A DNA stretch of 52,132 nucleotides from Bacteroidales bacterium UBA4788 (GTDB lineage Bacteria > Bacteroidota > Bacteroidia > Bacteroidales > VadinHA17): assembly GCA_002402965.1 (NCBI GenBank), contig DHGW01000057.1:1-52132 (forward strand), written 5' to 3'. Within the stretch, counting starts at the first letter, position 1, and each line of letters begins with the position of its first letter. Below, piece after piece: positions 1 to 8,884 of the stretch. A program made the position numbers and the translations under genes. A model generated the notes under the pieces. It ran no database searches and was not told where the DNA came from. It saw only the letters and a list, made by a program, of their open reading frames with translations.

Positions 1-2
1 TT

Positions 3-989
3 GAAGAAGTTATTGGAATCGATGTAAGTAAATTGACTCTGGATGTGTGCATTCACAGCCAGCAGATCTTCACCCAGGTACCCAATACGAAGAAGGGGTA
101 CAGCAAGCTATTATCCTGGGCCACAAAGAGTACAGGATGTTCCATGGATAATGTGTTGTTCTGTTTTGAGCATACTGGGATGTATTCTTATGCCCTTGCC
201 TGCTATATGTCTGAAAAGCAGATGAACTATATTATGGTTCCAGGGCTTGAGATCAAGCGATCTCTGGGGATACAGCGAGGCAAGAATGACAGGGTTGATG
301 CCATGAGAATCGCACAGTACGCCTATCGCAGGAGAGAGGAAGTGACGACATACCAGCTTCCTGAGAAGGCTATTAATAAGATCCGGCAGTTACTGTCGCT
401 GAGGGAGAAGCTGGTAAAACAATGTGCCGGTTATGAGGCTTCATTAAAGGACCTGCCTGACTTTATTGAAAGCTCAGAGAGCAAAGTATTGGTTGGTGTC
501 CAGCGTAACATGGTTAAAGCACTTGCCCGAGAGATCGAAAAAGTAGAGAAAGAGATAGACAAAGTGCTTGAATCCAGTCCTGATATTATGAACAATTACA
601 AGCTGATTACCAGCATTACCGGAGTAGGCAGGCAGACTACACTGTACCTGATTGTTGTTACTAATAACTTCCTGTCGTTTGATGATCACAGGAAGCTGGC
701 CAGTTATGCCGGGGTAGCCCCCTTCGCTAATACCTCAGGGACAAGCATTAAGGGAAGAACAAAGGTAAGTCCCCTGGCAAATAGGAAGTTAAAATCCCTT
801 CTGAGTGCATGTGCTATCTCCGCAATAAGGCATGACCCGGAGATGAAGATCTACTTTAACCGTCGCACGGAGATGGGGAAGCACAAAATGAACAGCATCA
901 ATGCAGTGAGAAACAAGCTTTTGGCCAGGGTGTTTGCTGTTATCAGGAGAGGGACGCCTTACGTTCCTTTGTGTCAGTACGCAGCTTGA
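3..989 (+). CDS. IS110-family DEDD transposase (5' partial)
   Basis: Site-specific recombinase of the IS110 family, which uses a RuvC-like DEDD domain plus a C-terminal serine domain. The frame is open upstream of the first in-frame TTG (base 33); codons from base 3 read EEVIGIDVSK, the usual start of the DEDD domain with its first Asp, so the true start is beyond the left edge. The C-terminal Transposase_20 region contains GVGRQTTLYLI, then YAGVAPFANTSGTSIKG with the conserved serine region, then a long helical tail. The N-terminal RNase-H-like part and the C-terminal part are both intact and no internal stop is seen, so the element may be active. The gene ends in the left arm of an inverted repeat. 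Confidence 0.88.
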   Translation, partial: EEVIGIDVSKLTLDVCIHSQQIFTQVPNTKKGYSKLLSWATKSTGCSMDNVLFCFEHTGMYSYALACYMSEKQMNYIMVPGLEIKRSLGIQRGKNDRVDAMRIAQYAYRRREEVTTYQLPEKAINKIRQLLSLREKLVKQCAGYEASLKDLPDFIESSESKVLVGVQRNMVKALAREIEKVEKEIDKVLESSPDIMNNYKLITSITGVGRQTTLYLIVVTNNFLSFDDHRKLASYAGVAPFANTSGTSIKGRTKVSPLANRKLKSLLSACAISAIRHDPEMKIYFNRRTEMGKHKMNSINAVRNKLLARVFAVIRRGTPYVPLCQYAA

Positions 990-1030
990 AAGTTTTTTGA
1001 GTCATAAAAAACTCGAAAAATCTTTCAAGC
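984..1030 (+). terminator. Inverted repeat overlapping transposase stop
   Basis: A 19-20 bp near-perfect inverted repeat (arms 984-1002 and 1011-1030, loop of about 8 bases) begins at the last codons of the transposase and contains A/T runs in the stem. It could end transposase transcription, block read-through into the element, or be part of the element's structured end. Seen directly; the role is inferred. Confidence 0.6.
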
Positions 1031-1092
1031 TTCTTGTTTTTATCTTAGAATACGACCAATGGTTTGCAGGGGGTTCTTTTTCTACAATTCTT

Positions 1093-1109
1093 ATTGGTCT
1101 ACGACCAAT
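1093..1109. repeat. ATTGGTC-tac-GACCAAT palindrome beside the IS
   Basis: Two 7-base arms separated by three bases form a perfect palindrome. The right part, TACGACCAAT, also occurs alone at 1051-1060 and at 8873-8882 (3' end of the TM1266-like gene). It lies between the IS110 end and the heptamer repeats. The function is unknown; it could be an IS target-site remnant. Confidence 0.4.
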
Positions 1110-1113
1110 TTCC

Positions 1114-1144
1114 ACTATTGCCTATTGCCTATTGCCTATTGCCT
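1114..1144. repeat. Heptamer tandem repeat (CTATTGC/GGCAATA), about 4 copies
   Basis: A 7-bp unit is repeated about four times without interruption. Read on the minus strand it encodes the last residues and the stop codon of the acyl-CoA synthetase gene (tail QAIGNRQ), so the repeat is partly coding. Related 7-8 bp tracts occur at 23.7-24.0 kb and 33.5-33.7 kb. Confidence 0.8.
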
Positions 1145-3194
1145 GAACGCGAATGCGTGCATCCACAGCCACTATCCTATCCGGCGTACCCAATAAGGGA
1201 TTAATATCCATCTCGACTATCTCCGGTGCAGCGGCAAGGAGATCAGAAAGGGAGGTGATCACCCTGGCAAATGCTTCCTCGTTGACGCCTTCAGCACCGC
1301 GTACGCCCTTTATCATTTTATATGATTTAAGTGACCGTATCATCGATCTGGCCTCCTGGTCAGAAACGGGCACCAGTGCCGTAGCCACATCCCTGAAGAC
1401 CTCAATAAAGATGCCTCCCATGCCGGCCATTACCAGGTGGCCGAAACGGCCCTCACTTGTGGCGCCGCAGAAGAGTTCCCTGCCACTGATCATCTTTTGT
1501 ATCAGTATACCTGTCACTTCCGGCAGGGCTGTCATCCGGGTGTACTCCTCCCTTACCCTCTCCCCGTTGCTGATGTTCAGTGCCACTCCTCCTATGTCAG
1601 ACTTATGTACCGGGCCCACAACCTTCATCACCACCGGGTAACCCATCGCGGCGGCGGCCCTGACAGCAGCTTCGGCAGAGGTAACAACATTTTCGGGCAC
1701 TGTTTCTATACCTGCAGCCCTGAGAAGAGTATTGACCATCTCCGGCGTCAGATATCCTTCAGTAGCGCTGTCAATGACCTCCCTTATCACTTTAAAGTCT
1801 GCCCGGTTGCCGTTGCTCTCCGGTACGGCCGGCACCGGGGTGGCATTAACCCTGCAGAGAGCCCTGCCGAAGAGTACCTCATCAGTAAAGATGGCATTAC
1901 CCTTTGCGATGAAATCGGCAATCTCTCTCTTCACGTTGATGACTGACGGCATAACGGGATAAACCGGAATTTTACAGCTGCGTATCTTCTCGTGGAGCAG
2001 GTTATAGACATCATCCACCGGGAAAAGTCCAGGGCTGCCGAAAATCACCGCCATCGCATCCACCTCGTCAAAGTCGTTCTCACAGGCATCGATTATATAT
2101 CCAAGCTGTTCGGCGGTGCCGGTAGCCAGGAAGTCTATCGGGTTTGCCACAGATGATCCCGGGAAAAGTTTCTCCAGCAACCGCTCAGAGGCTGGGCCCG
2201 ACAGCCGGGGTATCTCCATCCCTCCTTCGCTGAGGGCATCGGTCAGCATCACGGCGGGGCCACCGGCGTGGGTTACAATGGCTATTCTTCTGCCTTTGAG
2301 CGGTTTATAAGTAAACAAAGCAGCAACAGCAGCAAGGTCGGCACGGCTATAGCACCTTACAATCCCCGCCTTGCGCAAAAGGGCATCCACTGCAGTATCA
2401 GGCGAGGCCATCGCTCCGGTATGCGACGAGGCTGCACGGGACCCTGCCTCCGATGAGCCGGCTTTGATGGCTGCAATCCGGCATCCCTTTCTGATCAGTG
2501 AAGAGGAGTGCCTGAGAAAGCGCTGCGGGTCCCCTATGTTTTCAATGTATAAAAGTTTTATCCGTGAACTTGTCAGCGGATCAAATGTAAGATCGAGGTG
2601 TTCCATCACATCCTCCACGCCGGTCTGGGCACTGTTGCCAACTGACCAGACGCTGGAGAAAGGGAGTCCACCCGTGATGGCTGTCTCAAGGATAAAGACC
2701 GCTGTGGCACCGGAACCTGAGATGAAGTCGATCCCTTTCGGTGACAGCCGGGGAATGGGCTCAGTGAAAACACCGTGATAGTTATTGTTGAGGAAGCCAA
2801 TGCAGTTGGGGCCAATAAGTGTACCTCCGGTACTGTTAATGGTCTCAACTATCTCTTTTTCAAGTGCAGCACCCTCTTCGTTCTCCTCGCCGAATCCGGC
2901 AGAAAGGATTATAAAGCCTCCGGTGCCTTTCTCAGTTGCCAGTGTCCTCACTATCCCGGGGCAGTAGCGGGCAGCAACCGCAATGACGGCCAGGTCAGTG
3001 AGGGGAAGCAGCGACACATCGGCAAAGGCTGTCAGGCCCTGAACGACAGGCGCTTTCGGGTTAACGGCATAAATATCACCCGGGAAATTGCCACTGAGCA
3101 GATTCTTCAGCACCTTGCCTCCGGCCTTAGTGACGTCATCTGATCCGCCGACAACGACTATATTTTTAGGATTCAATAATTTAGCATTGATCAT
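1122..3194 (-). CDS. Acetate/acyl-CoA ligase (ADP-forming), single-chain
   Basis: Converts acyl-CoA, ADP and phosphate to the free acid, CoA and ATP, a typical energy-conserving last step of amino-acid and sugar fermentation in anaerobes. The 690-residue chain is a full alpha-beta fusion: a CoA-binding Rossmann domain at about 1-140 with GPNCIGF near residue 128, a succinyl-CoA-ligase flavodoxin-like domain at about 150-290 with the phospho-histidine context SSHTGA near 260, a linker domain, and an ATP-grasp domain from about 480 (MKVVGPVHKSDIGGVAL; EMDINPLLG). The last residues are encoded by the heptamer repeat, so the original C-terminus has probably been extended or replaced. The natural substrate (acetyl, phenylacetyl, branched acyl) cannot be told from sequence alone. 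Confidence 0.9.
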   Translation of the reverse strand: MINAKLLNPKNIVVVGGSDDVTKAGGKVLKNLLSGNFPGDIYAVNPKAPVVQGLTAFADVSLLPLTDLAVIAVAARYCPGIVRTLATEKGTGGFIILSAGFGEENEEGAALEKEIVETINSTGGTLIGPNCIGFLNNNYHGVFTEPIPRLSPKGIDFISGSGATAVFILETAITGGLPFSSVWSVGNSAQTGVEDVMEHLDLTFDPLTSSRIKLLYIENIGDPQRFLRHSSSLIRKGCRIAAIKAGSSEAGSRAASSHTGAMASPDTAVDALLRKAGIVRCYSRADLAAVAALFTYKPLKGRRIAIVTHAGGPAVMLTDALSEGGMEIPRLSGPASERLLEKLFPGSSVANPIDFLATGTAEQLGYIIDACENDFDEVDAMAVIFGSPGLFPVDDVYNLLHEKIRSCKIPVYPVMPSVINVKREIADFIAKGNAIFTDEVLFGRALCRVNATPVPAVPESNGNRADFKVIREVIDSATEGYLTPEMVNTLLRAAGIETVPENVVTSAEAAVRAAAAMGYPVVMKVVGPVHKSDIGGVALNISNGERVREEYTRMTALPEVTGILIQKMISGRELFCGATSEGRFGHLVMAGMGGIFIEVFRDVATALVPVSDQEARSMIRSLKSYKMIKGVRGAEGVNEEAFARVITSLSDLLAAAPEIVEMDINPLLGTPDRIVAVDARIRVQAIGNRQ

Positions 3195-3335
3195 AACGGG
3201 GGTCTCTGTTGCGGGAAAGGTAGAAACATTTTAATACTTACCAAATGATATGTTTAACAGTTTGCATAATTCACTCCAGGTTGCAGGTATGTTGCAGAAT
3301 ATTATATTTATGACGGGTTATTTGGTCAACCCGAC

Positions 3336-3343
3336 TATTTTTG
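3336..3343 (+). promoter_or_regulatory. Bacteroidota -7 element (TATTTTTG)
   Basis: Exact match to TAnnTTTG about 65 bases before the C69 peptidase ATG. No TTTG at -33 with the usual 19-21 base spacing is present. A small inverted repeat, GGGTT/AACCC (3315-3332), lies just upstream and could be an operator. Otherwise the 213-base gap between the divergent genes holds nothing recognised. Confidence 0.4.
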
Positions 3344-3407
3344 TGTCATGCCGGCATTGCCTGGCTTGCCTTATTGATTTTTTGTCAAACCGAAACAACT
3401 GTTGATA

Positions 3408-5030
3408 ATGAAACCTTCTCTCCGATTCTTTTCCGCCGTTCTGACGGTTCTGTTACTAAATCTTTCCCTTATTGTCTATTCACAGCCAGAAAAGGAAATT
3501 GACCCTGACGGCCCCGGCTATGCCGAGAACTGTACCAGCATAATGGTGGGGAGGCTGGCCTCGACTGACGGCTCGGTCATGACCTCGCATACCTGCGACG
3601 GCAGGTACCGCACCTGGCTCGAGGTTGTTCCGGCCATGACTTTCGAAAGGGACACTGTGCACCCTGTTTACTGGGGCACGATGCAGACCGAGGAGGCATG
3701 GGATATGACCAACGTGACGCGCAAAGGCGAGATCCCTGAAGTGAAATCGACATACGCATACCTCAACACCGCATACCCCTGCCTCAACGAGAAGCAGCTT
3801 GCCATCGGCGAAACAACCATCTACGGAAAGAGGGAGCTGATCAACCAGGATGGTCTTTTCCTGATAGAGGAGCTTGAAAGGATAGCATTGCAGCGCTGCA
3901 CTACCGCACGCCAGGCAATAGCACTGATAGGATCACTGGCAGAAGAATTCGGATACGGTGATATGGCAGAATGCATCACCATAGCCGATCCGCGCGAGGT
4001 ATGGCAGCTGGAGATAGCCGGATCAGGTCCGGGTAAACCATCGTCCCTGTGGGTGGCACAGAGGATTCCCGATGACCACATAGGTGTTGCAGCCAATATC
4101 CCCAGGATATCAGAGGTTAATTTCAATGACCCCGACCATTTCATGACCTCAAAGGACCTGCGCAAGAAAGCAAAGGACCTGGGCTACTGGGACGGAAAGG
4201 AAACTTTCAAATTTTACAGGGTGATAGGTACCGGTAAGCCCTACGCCATCCGCGAATTCTTTGTCCTGAACACTCTGGCCCCGGAACTGAAACTGACGAT
4301 GGAGATGGAAGAGCTCCCCTTCTCGGTGAAGCCGGTGAAAAAGCTCTCAGTCAGTGATGTGATGGCTCTGTTCCGGGAGACCTATGAAGGCACTCCCTAC
4401 GACATGACCCGCAACCTGATGGTGAAGGTCACCCGCCGCGATGAGACCGGCAACCCGGTGACTGACACCGTCAAGTCGCCCATCGTATCCAACTGGATGA
4501 ACAACGACCTGCGCACGCTTATTAACGAGCTGAAGCCGGGCACCGTCGACAGGCAGAGGACCATTGCCATCGCAGGCTGCTCCTATTCGCACGTCATCCA
4601 GTGCCGCGAATGGCTTCCTGAGGAGGTAGGTGCCGTGGCCTGGTTCTCATTTGACAACCCCGGGCAGAGCCCGCGCATACCGATCTTCTCAGGAACCATG
4701 GCGCTACCGGAGAGCTTCCGCATCTGCGGACAGCACCGCTACCGTGATGACGCCGCCATCTGGTCATTCCGCGAGGCCAACAGGCTCTCAACGGTGAACT
4801 GGGAAAGAGGACGCAAACTAATTGAGCCGGCAGTGGCCGGCATGGAGCAGAAAGCCCTCGCCGAGCTGCCGGCCCTGGAAGAACGAGTGAAGAAACTCGT
4901 CAGCGATGGCAAGAATGCTGAGGCAAAGAAGGCCGTCACTGAATACACAAACGCCTTCGCTCATGGTGCCATGAGCAGATGGCAGGAAATAAAGAAGGAG
5001 CTCTGGCAGATGTTCGGCCGCGGTTTCTGA
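3408..5030 (+). CDS. Secreted C69-family dipeptidase
   Basis: Peptidase family C69 (PepD-like) N-terminal-nucleophile hydrolase that releases amino acids from dipeptides. ATG at 3408 is preferred over TTG at 3402; it gives a clear signal peptide (basic MKPSLR, hydrophobic core, then VYSQ). The mature part carries AENCTSIMVG at about residues 39-48, in which Cys42 is the expected catalytic N-terminal nucleophile, followed by ASTDGSVMTSHTCDGRYRTW, the family signature. Length (540 residues) fits the family. With the M14 and M28 peptidases elsewhere in the window it suggests peptide scavenging in the periplasm. It lies 65 bases upstream of hydE on the same strand, but the Rex-like site between them suggests separate control. 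Confidence 0.9.
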   Translation: MKPSLRFFSAVLTVLLLNLSLIVYSQPEKEIDPDGPGYAENCTSIMVGRLASTDGSVMTSHTCDGRYRTWLEVVPAMTFERDTVHPVYWGTMQTEEAWDMTNVTRKGEIPEVKSTYAYLNTAYPCLNEKQLAIGETTIYGKRELINQDGLFLIEELERIALQRCTTARQAIALIGSLAEEFGYGDMAECITIADPREVWQLEIAGSGPGKPSSLWVAQRIPDDHIGVAANIPRISEVNFNDPDHFMTSKDLRKKAKDLGYWDGKETFKFYRVIGTGKPYAIREFFVLNTLAPELKLTMEMEELPFSVKPVKKLSVSDVMALFRETYEGTPYDMTRNLMVKVTRRDETGNPVTDTVKSPIVSNWMNNDLRTLINELKPGTVDRQRTIAIAGCSYSHVIQCREWLPEEVGAVAWFSFDNPGQSPRIPIFSGTMALPESFRICGQHRYRDDAAIWSFREANRLSTVNWERGRKLIEPAVAGMEQKALAELPALEERVKKLVSDGKNAEAKKAVTEYTNAFAHGAMSRWQEIKKELWQMFGRGF

Positions 5031-5075
5031 TTATACTGCTGCCAGGGCTGAACATATAAGAAGGCCGGATTGTTA

Positions 5076-5093
5076 TTGTTAAACGATTCACAT
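5076..5093 (+). promoter_or_regulatory. Candidate Rex operator before hydE
   Basis: TTGTTAA-ACGA-TTCACAT fits the Rex box form TTGTKAA-N4-TTMACAA with one clear mismatch, at the last base. It ends two bases before the hydE ATG at 5096, a position where a bound repressor would block transcription or early elongation. A rex gene lies in the hydrogenase operon of this window. The match is seen directly; regulation is inferred. Confidence 0.55.
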
Positions 5094-5095
5094 AA

Positions 5096-6187
5096 ATGAT
5101 GGGTTCCGCCATAGCCTCCGTTCTTGACAGGAAAGACCATGACAGGTCAGACATCCTTGAAATGCTTCAGTGCAGCGAGGAGGATGCCCATCAGCTTTAC
5201 CGGAAAGCCGCTGCTGTCAGGAACCGGTCCGTCGGAAAGCAGGTCTTCCTGCGAGGGCTGATCGAATATTCAAACATCTGCGGCAAGAACTGCCTCTACT
5301 GCGGTGTCAGGCGTGACAACCAGAAGATAGAGAGATATACCCTGTCACGTGAGGAGGTACTTGAGGCGGCCATGACTGCCTACCGGCTCAACTTCGGATC
5401 AATAGCCATACAGTCGGGAGAAAACTCATCAAAGGTATTTGTAGACACCATAGAAAATCTGGTCACGACCATCAGGGAGATGACCGGCGGAAAGATGGGG
5501 ATAACTCTCTCTCTCGGTGAACAGAGCAGGGAAACTTACCAGCGATGGTTTGATGCAGGTGCGCACCGTTACCTGCTCAGGATAGAAGCATCGAGCGAGG
5601 CCCTCTACCGGAGAGTGCATCCTGATGACGATATGCACAGGTACAAAAAAAGACTGGAGTGTCTGAAGATAATCCAGGAGACGGGATATCAGACCGGTAC
5701 AGGAGTCATGGTTGGGCTTCCCTACCAGACGATGTCGGATCTGGCAGATGACATAATCTTCATGCGCGATTTTGATATAGACATGTGCGGCATGGGTCCC
5801 TTCATCGAGCACTCTGACACCCCGCTGGGAGCGAGAGGTACTGACAATCTCTTCCTGAGGGAGCGATTCAACCTGACCCTCAGAATGATAGCAATTCTCA
5901 GAATAATCATGAAGGACATCAATATAGTTGCCTCCACCGCCATGCAGACAATTGATCCTGCCGGCCGGGAGAAAGCAATCTCATGCGGCGCCAACGTCGT
6001 TATGCCTAATCTGACCCCTGCCAGGTTCAGGGCTGGCTACCAGATCTACGAGGGAAAGCCGGGCTACCGCGAGGTCAATGAATCAAACATCAGCGGACTC
6101 AACTTCGACCTGATTCCCGGTACAACACTGGGTCTCGGGACCTGGGGCGATACTCCCCACTTCGGCAGGCGGCTGACCGGAAAATGA
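5096..6187 (+). CDS. hydE: [FeFe]-hydrogenase maturase HydE (radical SAM)
   Basis: Radical SAM enzyme needed, with HydG and HydF, to build the [2Fe] subcluster of the H-cluster, notably the azadithiolate bridge. The 363-residue protein has the cluster motif Cys62-x3-Cys66-x2-Cys69 in NICGKNCLYCGVR, followed by a BATS-type C-terminal half (FRAGYQIYEGKPGY; GLGTWGD). Length and motif order are those of HydE rather than BioB or ThiH. It stands alone about 2.7 kb from the end of the main hydrogenase operon and on the opposite strand, with its own candidate Rex operator. No HydF is encoded in the window, so that gene must be elsewhere if the H-cluster is matured here. Confidence 0.93.
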   Translation: MMGSAIASVLDRKDHDRSDILEMLQCSEEDAHQLYRKAAAVRNRSVGKQVFLRGLIEYSNICGKNCLYCGVRRDNQKIERYTLSREEVLEAAMTAYRLNFGSIAIQSGENSSKVFVDTIENLVTTIREMTGGKMGITLSLGEQSRETYQRWFDAGAHRYLLRIEASSEALYRRVHPDDDMHRYKKRLECLKIIQETGYQTGTGVMVGLPYQTMSDLADDIIFMRDFDIDMCGMGPFIEHSDTPLGARGTDNLFLRERFNLTLRMIAILRIIMKDINIVASTAMQTIDPAGREKAISCGANVVMPNLTPARFRAGYQIYEGKPGYREVNESNISGLNFDLIPGTTLGLGTWGDTPHFGRRLTGK

Positions 6188-6267
6188 TTATGCTGCAGAA
6201 CTAGCCCACGCTGCAACAACCGATTCCATTTTTTCCGAAATTGCTCTCAGTTCTCAAACCTGATGTG

Positions 6268-8844
6268 ATGAAAAGAATGCTCCTTTCATCAGTGATCCTG
6301 ATAGTATCACTGGTAAGTTTTAGTCAGGACCGCCCTGTCCTGGAATACTACATGCCTGCCGGCGCAGATTTTGACAGCAGCATCCCGGCGCCCGGTTCCT
6401 TCGGGCATGAGGTGGGCGAATGGCATGTTACACATGATAAGCTTGTCGGTTACATGAAGCTCCTTGAGTCCCTTTCAGGCAGGGCCGTCTGGGAGGAGTA
6501 CGGCAGGAGCTGGGAAGGGAGGCCCCTCGGACAACTGATAATCACCTCGGAAAAGAACATGGCCAGGCTTGAAGAGATAAGGCTGGAGCACCTGAAGTTA
6601 TCAGATCCGTCCGTTTCAAAGGGAATAAGGACGGCAGACATGCCGCTGGTAATCAAGCTCGGATATGGCGTCCATGGCAATGAGTCCAGCGCACCGAACG
6701 CCTCGCTGCTGATCGCCTATTACCTCGTGGCCGGACAGGGCCCGCAGGTAGAAGAGATACTTGACAAATGTGTAATCCTGATTGATCCTTCACTCAATCC
6801 TGATGGGTTGCAGCGCCACTCTACATGGGTCAACATGCACCGCGGGGTGACCCTCAGCACCGATCCTTCAGGCCGCGAGTTCAATGAGGCATGGCCCGGA
6901 GGGCGCACCAACCATTACTGGTTTGACCTGAACCGCGACTATCTCATGCTTCAGCACCCTGAGAGCGTGGGACGCGTTGAGGCATTTCACCGCTGGATGC
7001 CAAATATCAACACCGACCATCACGAGATGGGCGCAAACTCAACATTCTTCTTCCAGCCAGGAGTGCAGACCCGCAACAACCCGGTGATCCCTCCCGACAA
7101 CCAGGAACTTACAGCCGGGATTGGTAATTATCATGCAAGGTACCTCGACTCAATCGGCAGTCTCTATTATACGGAAGAGAGTTATGACGATTACTACCTC
7201 GGGAAGGGTTCCTCCTATCCCGATGCACACGGATCGGTTGGTATCCTCTTCGAACAGGCAGGCACCAAGGGTCACCTGCGCGAGGTGCCGGGCGGAGTGC
7301 TATCATTCCCCTTCGCCATCAGGAACCAGTTCAATGTCTCGCTCTCCTCCATCGAGGCTGGCCTCGACATGAGAGTGAAGCTGCTCGACATGCAGAGAGA
7401 GTTCTACCTCTCCGCTGTCAGGGAGGCAGAAGCAGCCCCGGTTAAGGGATATCTCTTCTGCGCCGGTGATGACAGAGGAGCAAGTGCCCGGTTCATTGAG
7501 AACCTTCTCAGGCATAAGATTGAGGTCTACAGGTGCAGCCGGTCTCTCACTAAAAATGGTATCAGTTATGTGCCCGGTGACAGTTACTTCGTACCTGCCA
7601 GGCAGAAGGAATACCGCTTTGTCAGGAGCCTCTTCGAAACAGTGAAAACATTTGCCGATACGGTCTTTTATGATATCTCCACCTGGGTCATGCCCATGGC
7701 CTTTAACCTCAGTTACACCCCGCTGACCGGCGCTGAGGCGGCCGGAATGACCGGCGAGAGGATTACCGTGGCACCCTTCCCGGAAGGGTCCCTTACCGGC
7801 AACGGGAAAGACTATGCCTGGCTCTTCGAATGGAGTGATACCTATGCCCCGAAAGCGCTTTACATGATTCAGAGTGCAGGCCTCACGGCACGCGTGGCAA
7901 CCGGACCCTTTACCGCCGTCATGACTGACGGTAATAAAAGAGACTTCAGTTACGGCACCATCATGATACATCAGGGAGAGAATGCCCGTCCGGCCGGAGA
8001 GATCAGGGAAATCCTTAAAAAAGCTGCCGGGGAATGCGGCATAACAATCCACGGCGTCTCCACCGGGCTGACACCTTCGGGCATCGATCTGGGCAGCGGT
8101 GGTTTCACAGTGCTCACGAAACCTTCAGTGATGCTTGTGGTTGAAGATGGCACGCCCGCTGACGACGCCGGTGAAATATGGCATCTGCTCGACGTACGTT
8201 ACAGCATGCCCGTCACCCTCATCACCCCGTCACGCCTTTCATCTGCTGGTCTCAGCAAATACAACGTGATAATCTTTGCGGGAAACCCGTCCCTTTCTTC
8301 CTATGCAACAGACCGTCTGCGGGAGTGGAACCGGTCAGGGGGTACCCTGATAGGTTACAGGGGAGGCAACCGCTGGCTGGCTGCAAACGACTTCGCTGAG
8401 GTAAGCTATATTGAGAGCGCAACCCCGGACAAGAGTCCTGAGCGCCAATATGCCGAAAGATCCGTTGACAGGGCTAAACAGACCGTACCTGGAACCATCT
8501 TCCGCGCAAGGATTGACATCAGCCACCCCCTTTGCTACGGCTACTCAAGTCCCTATCTGCCTGTATTCAAGACCGATGCATCGGCAGTGAAGGTAACGGG
8601 AAGCAGTTACAACACCCCAGTGAAATACACTTCGGATCCGCTTCTGAGCGGGTACTGTTCAAAAGAGAATATCGAAAGGATAGGCAACAGCGCGGTAGTG
8701 TCCGTTCACCAGGGACCGGGAAGGGTGATTTCAATCTATGATGACACTAATTTCAGGGCCATCTGGTACGGCACCTCGAAACTCTTCATCAATGCCGTCT
8801 TCCTGGGACAGGTTCTCAGGCAGGAAAGCAGATACGGCGAATAG
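6268..8844 (+). CDS. Secreted M14 zinc carboxypeptidase with C-terminal amidotransferase-like fold
   Basis: Zinc carboxypeptidase of family M14. The ATG at 6268 is preferred to the TTG at 6241 because it starts a good signal peptide (MKRMLLSSVILIVSLVSFSQ). Zinc ligands are visible: His136 and Glu139 in GVHGNESS, and a later His in NTDHHEMG; NPDG and FEQAG motifs follow as in the family. The C-terminal half (about 400-858) is a long extension of the kind found in Bacteroidota M14 proteins, with a region resembling a glutamine-amidotransferase-like fold (VIIFAGNPSLSSYATDRLREW). It probably trims peptides in the periplasm. Its last 31 bases are nearly repeated 40 bases downstream. Confidence 0.88.
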   Translation: MKRMLLSSVILIVSLVSFSQDRPVLEYYMPAGADFDSSIPAPGSFGHEVGEWHVTHDKLVGYMKLLESLSGRAVWEEYGRSWEGRPLGQLIITSEKNMARLEEIRLEHLKLSDPSVSKGIRTADMPLVIKLGYGVHGNESSAPNASLLIAYYLVAGQGPQVEEILDKCVILIDPSLNPDGLQRHSTWVNMHRGVTLSTDPSGREFNEAWPGGRTNHYWFDLNRDYLMLQHPESVGRVEAFHRWMPNINTDHHEMGANSTFFFQPGVQTRNNPVIPPDNQELTAGIGNYHARYLDSIGSLYYTEESYDDYYLGKGSSYPDAHGSVGILFEQAGTKGHLREVPGGVLSFPFAIRNQFNVSLSSIEAGLDMRVKLLDMQREFYLSAVREAEAAPVKGYLFCAGDDRGASARFIENLLRHKIEVYRCSRSLTKNGISYVPGDSYFVPARQKEYRFVRSLFETVKTFADTVFYDISTWVMPMAFNLSYTPLTGAEAAGMTGERITVAPFPEGSLTGNGKDYAWLFEWSDTYAPKALYMIQSAGLTARVATGPFTAVMTDGNKRDFSYGTIMIHQGENARPAGEIREILKKAAGECGITIHGVSTGLTPSGIDLGSGGFTVLTKPSVMLVVEDGTPADDAGEIWHLLDVRYSMPVTLITPSRLSSAGLSKYNVIIFAGNPSLSSYATDRLREWNRSGGTLIGYRGGNRWLAANDFAEVSYIESATPDKSPERQYAERSVDRAKQTVPGTIFRARIDISHPLCYGYSSPYLPVFKTDASAVKVTGSSYNTPVKYTSDPLLSGYCSKENIERIGNSAVVSVHQGPGRVISIYDDTNFRAIWYGTSKLFINAVFLGQVLRQESRYGE

Positions 8845-8884
8845 TTTTTTATCTCTCAGGCAGGAAAGCAGATACGACCAATAG
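8814..8884. repeat. 31-bp direct duplication across two convergent gene ends
   Basis: Bases 8814-8844 and 8854-8884 match at 29 of 31 positions, including 23 identical bases in a row. The first copy encodes the C-terminus and stop of the M14 peptidase on the plus strand; the second, read on the minus strand, encodes the C-terminus and stop (AIGRICFPA) of the TM1266-like gene. The copies are 40 bases apart. Confidence 0.85.

Larger units (their letters stand above)
1..1030 (+). mobile_element. IS110-family insertion sequence, right part
   Basis: The window opens inside an IS110-type element: the transposase frame is open at base 3 and runs off the left edge. The right boundary is set here at the end of the inverted repeat that follows the transposase stop; this is an estimate, because IS110 elements usually lack long terminal inverted repeats and no target duplication can be checked. 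The upstream non-coding end, where IS110-group elements encode their bridge RNA, would lie outside the window. Confidence 0.7.

Noticed and set aside
7303..8052. Minus-strand ORF of 249 codons inside the M14 gene
   Set aside because: Fully antisense to a well-supported peptidase and without any family motif.
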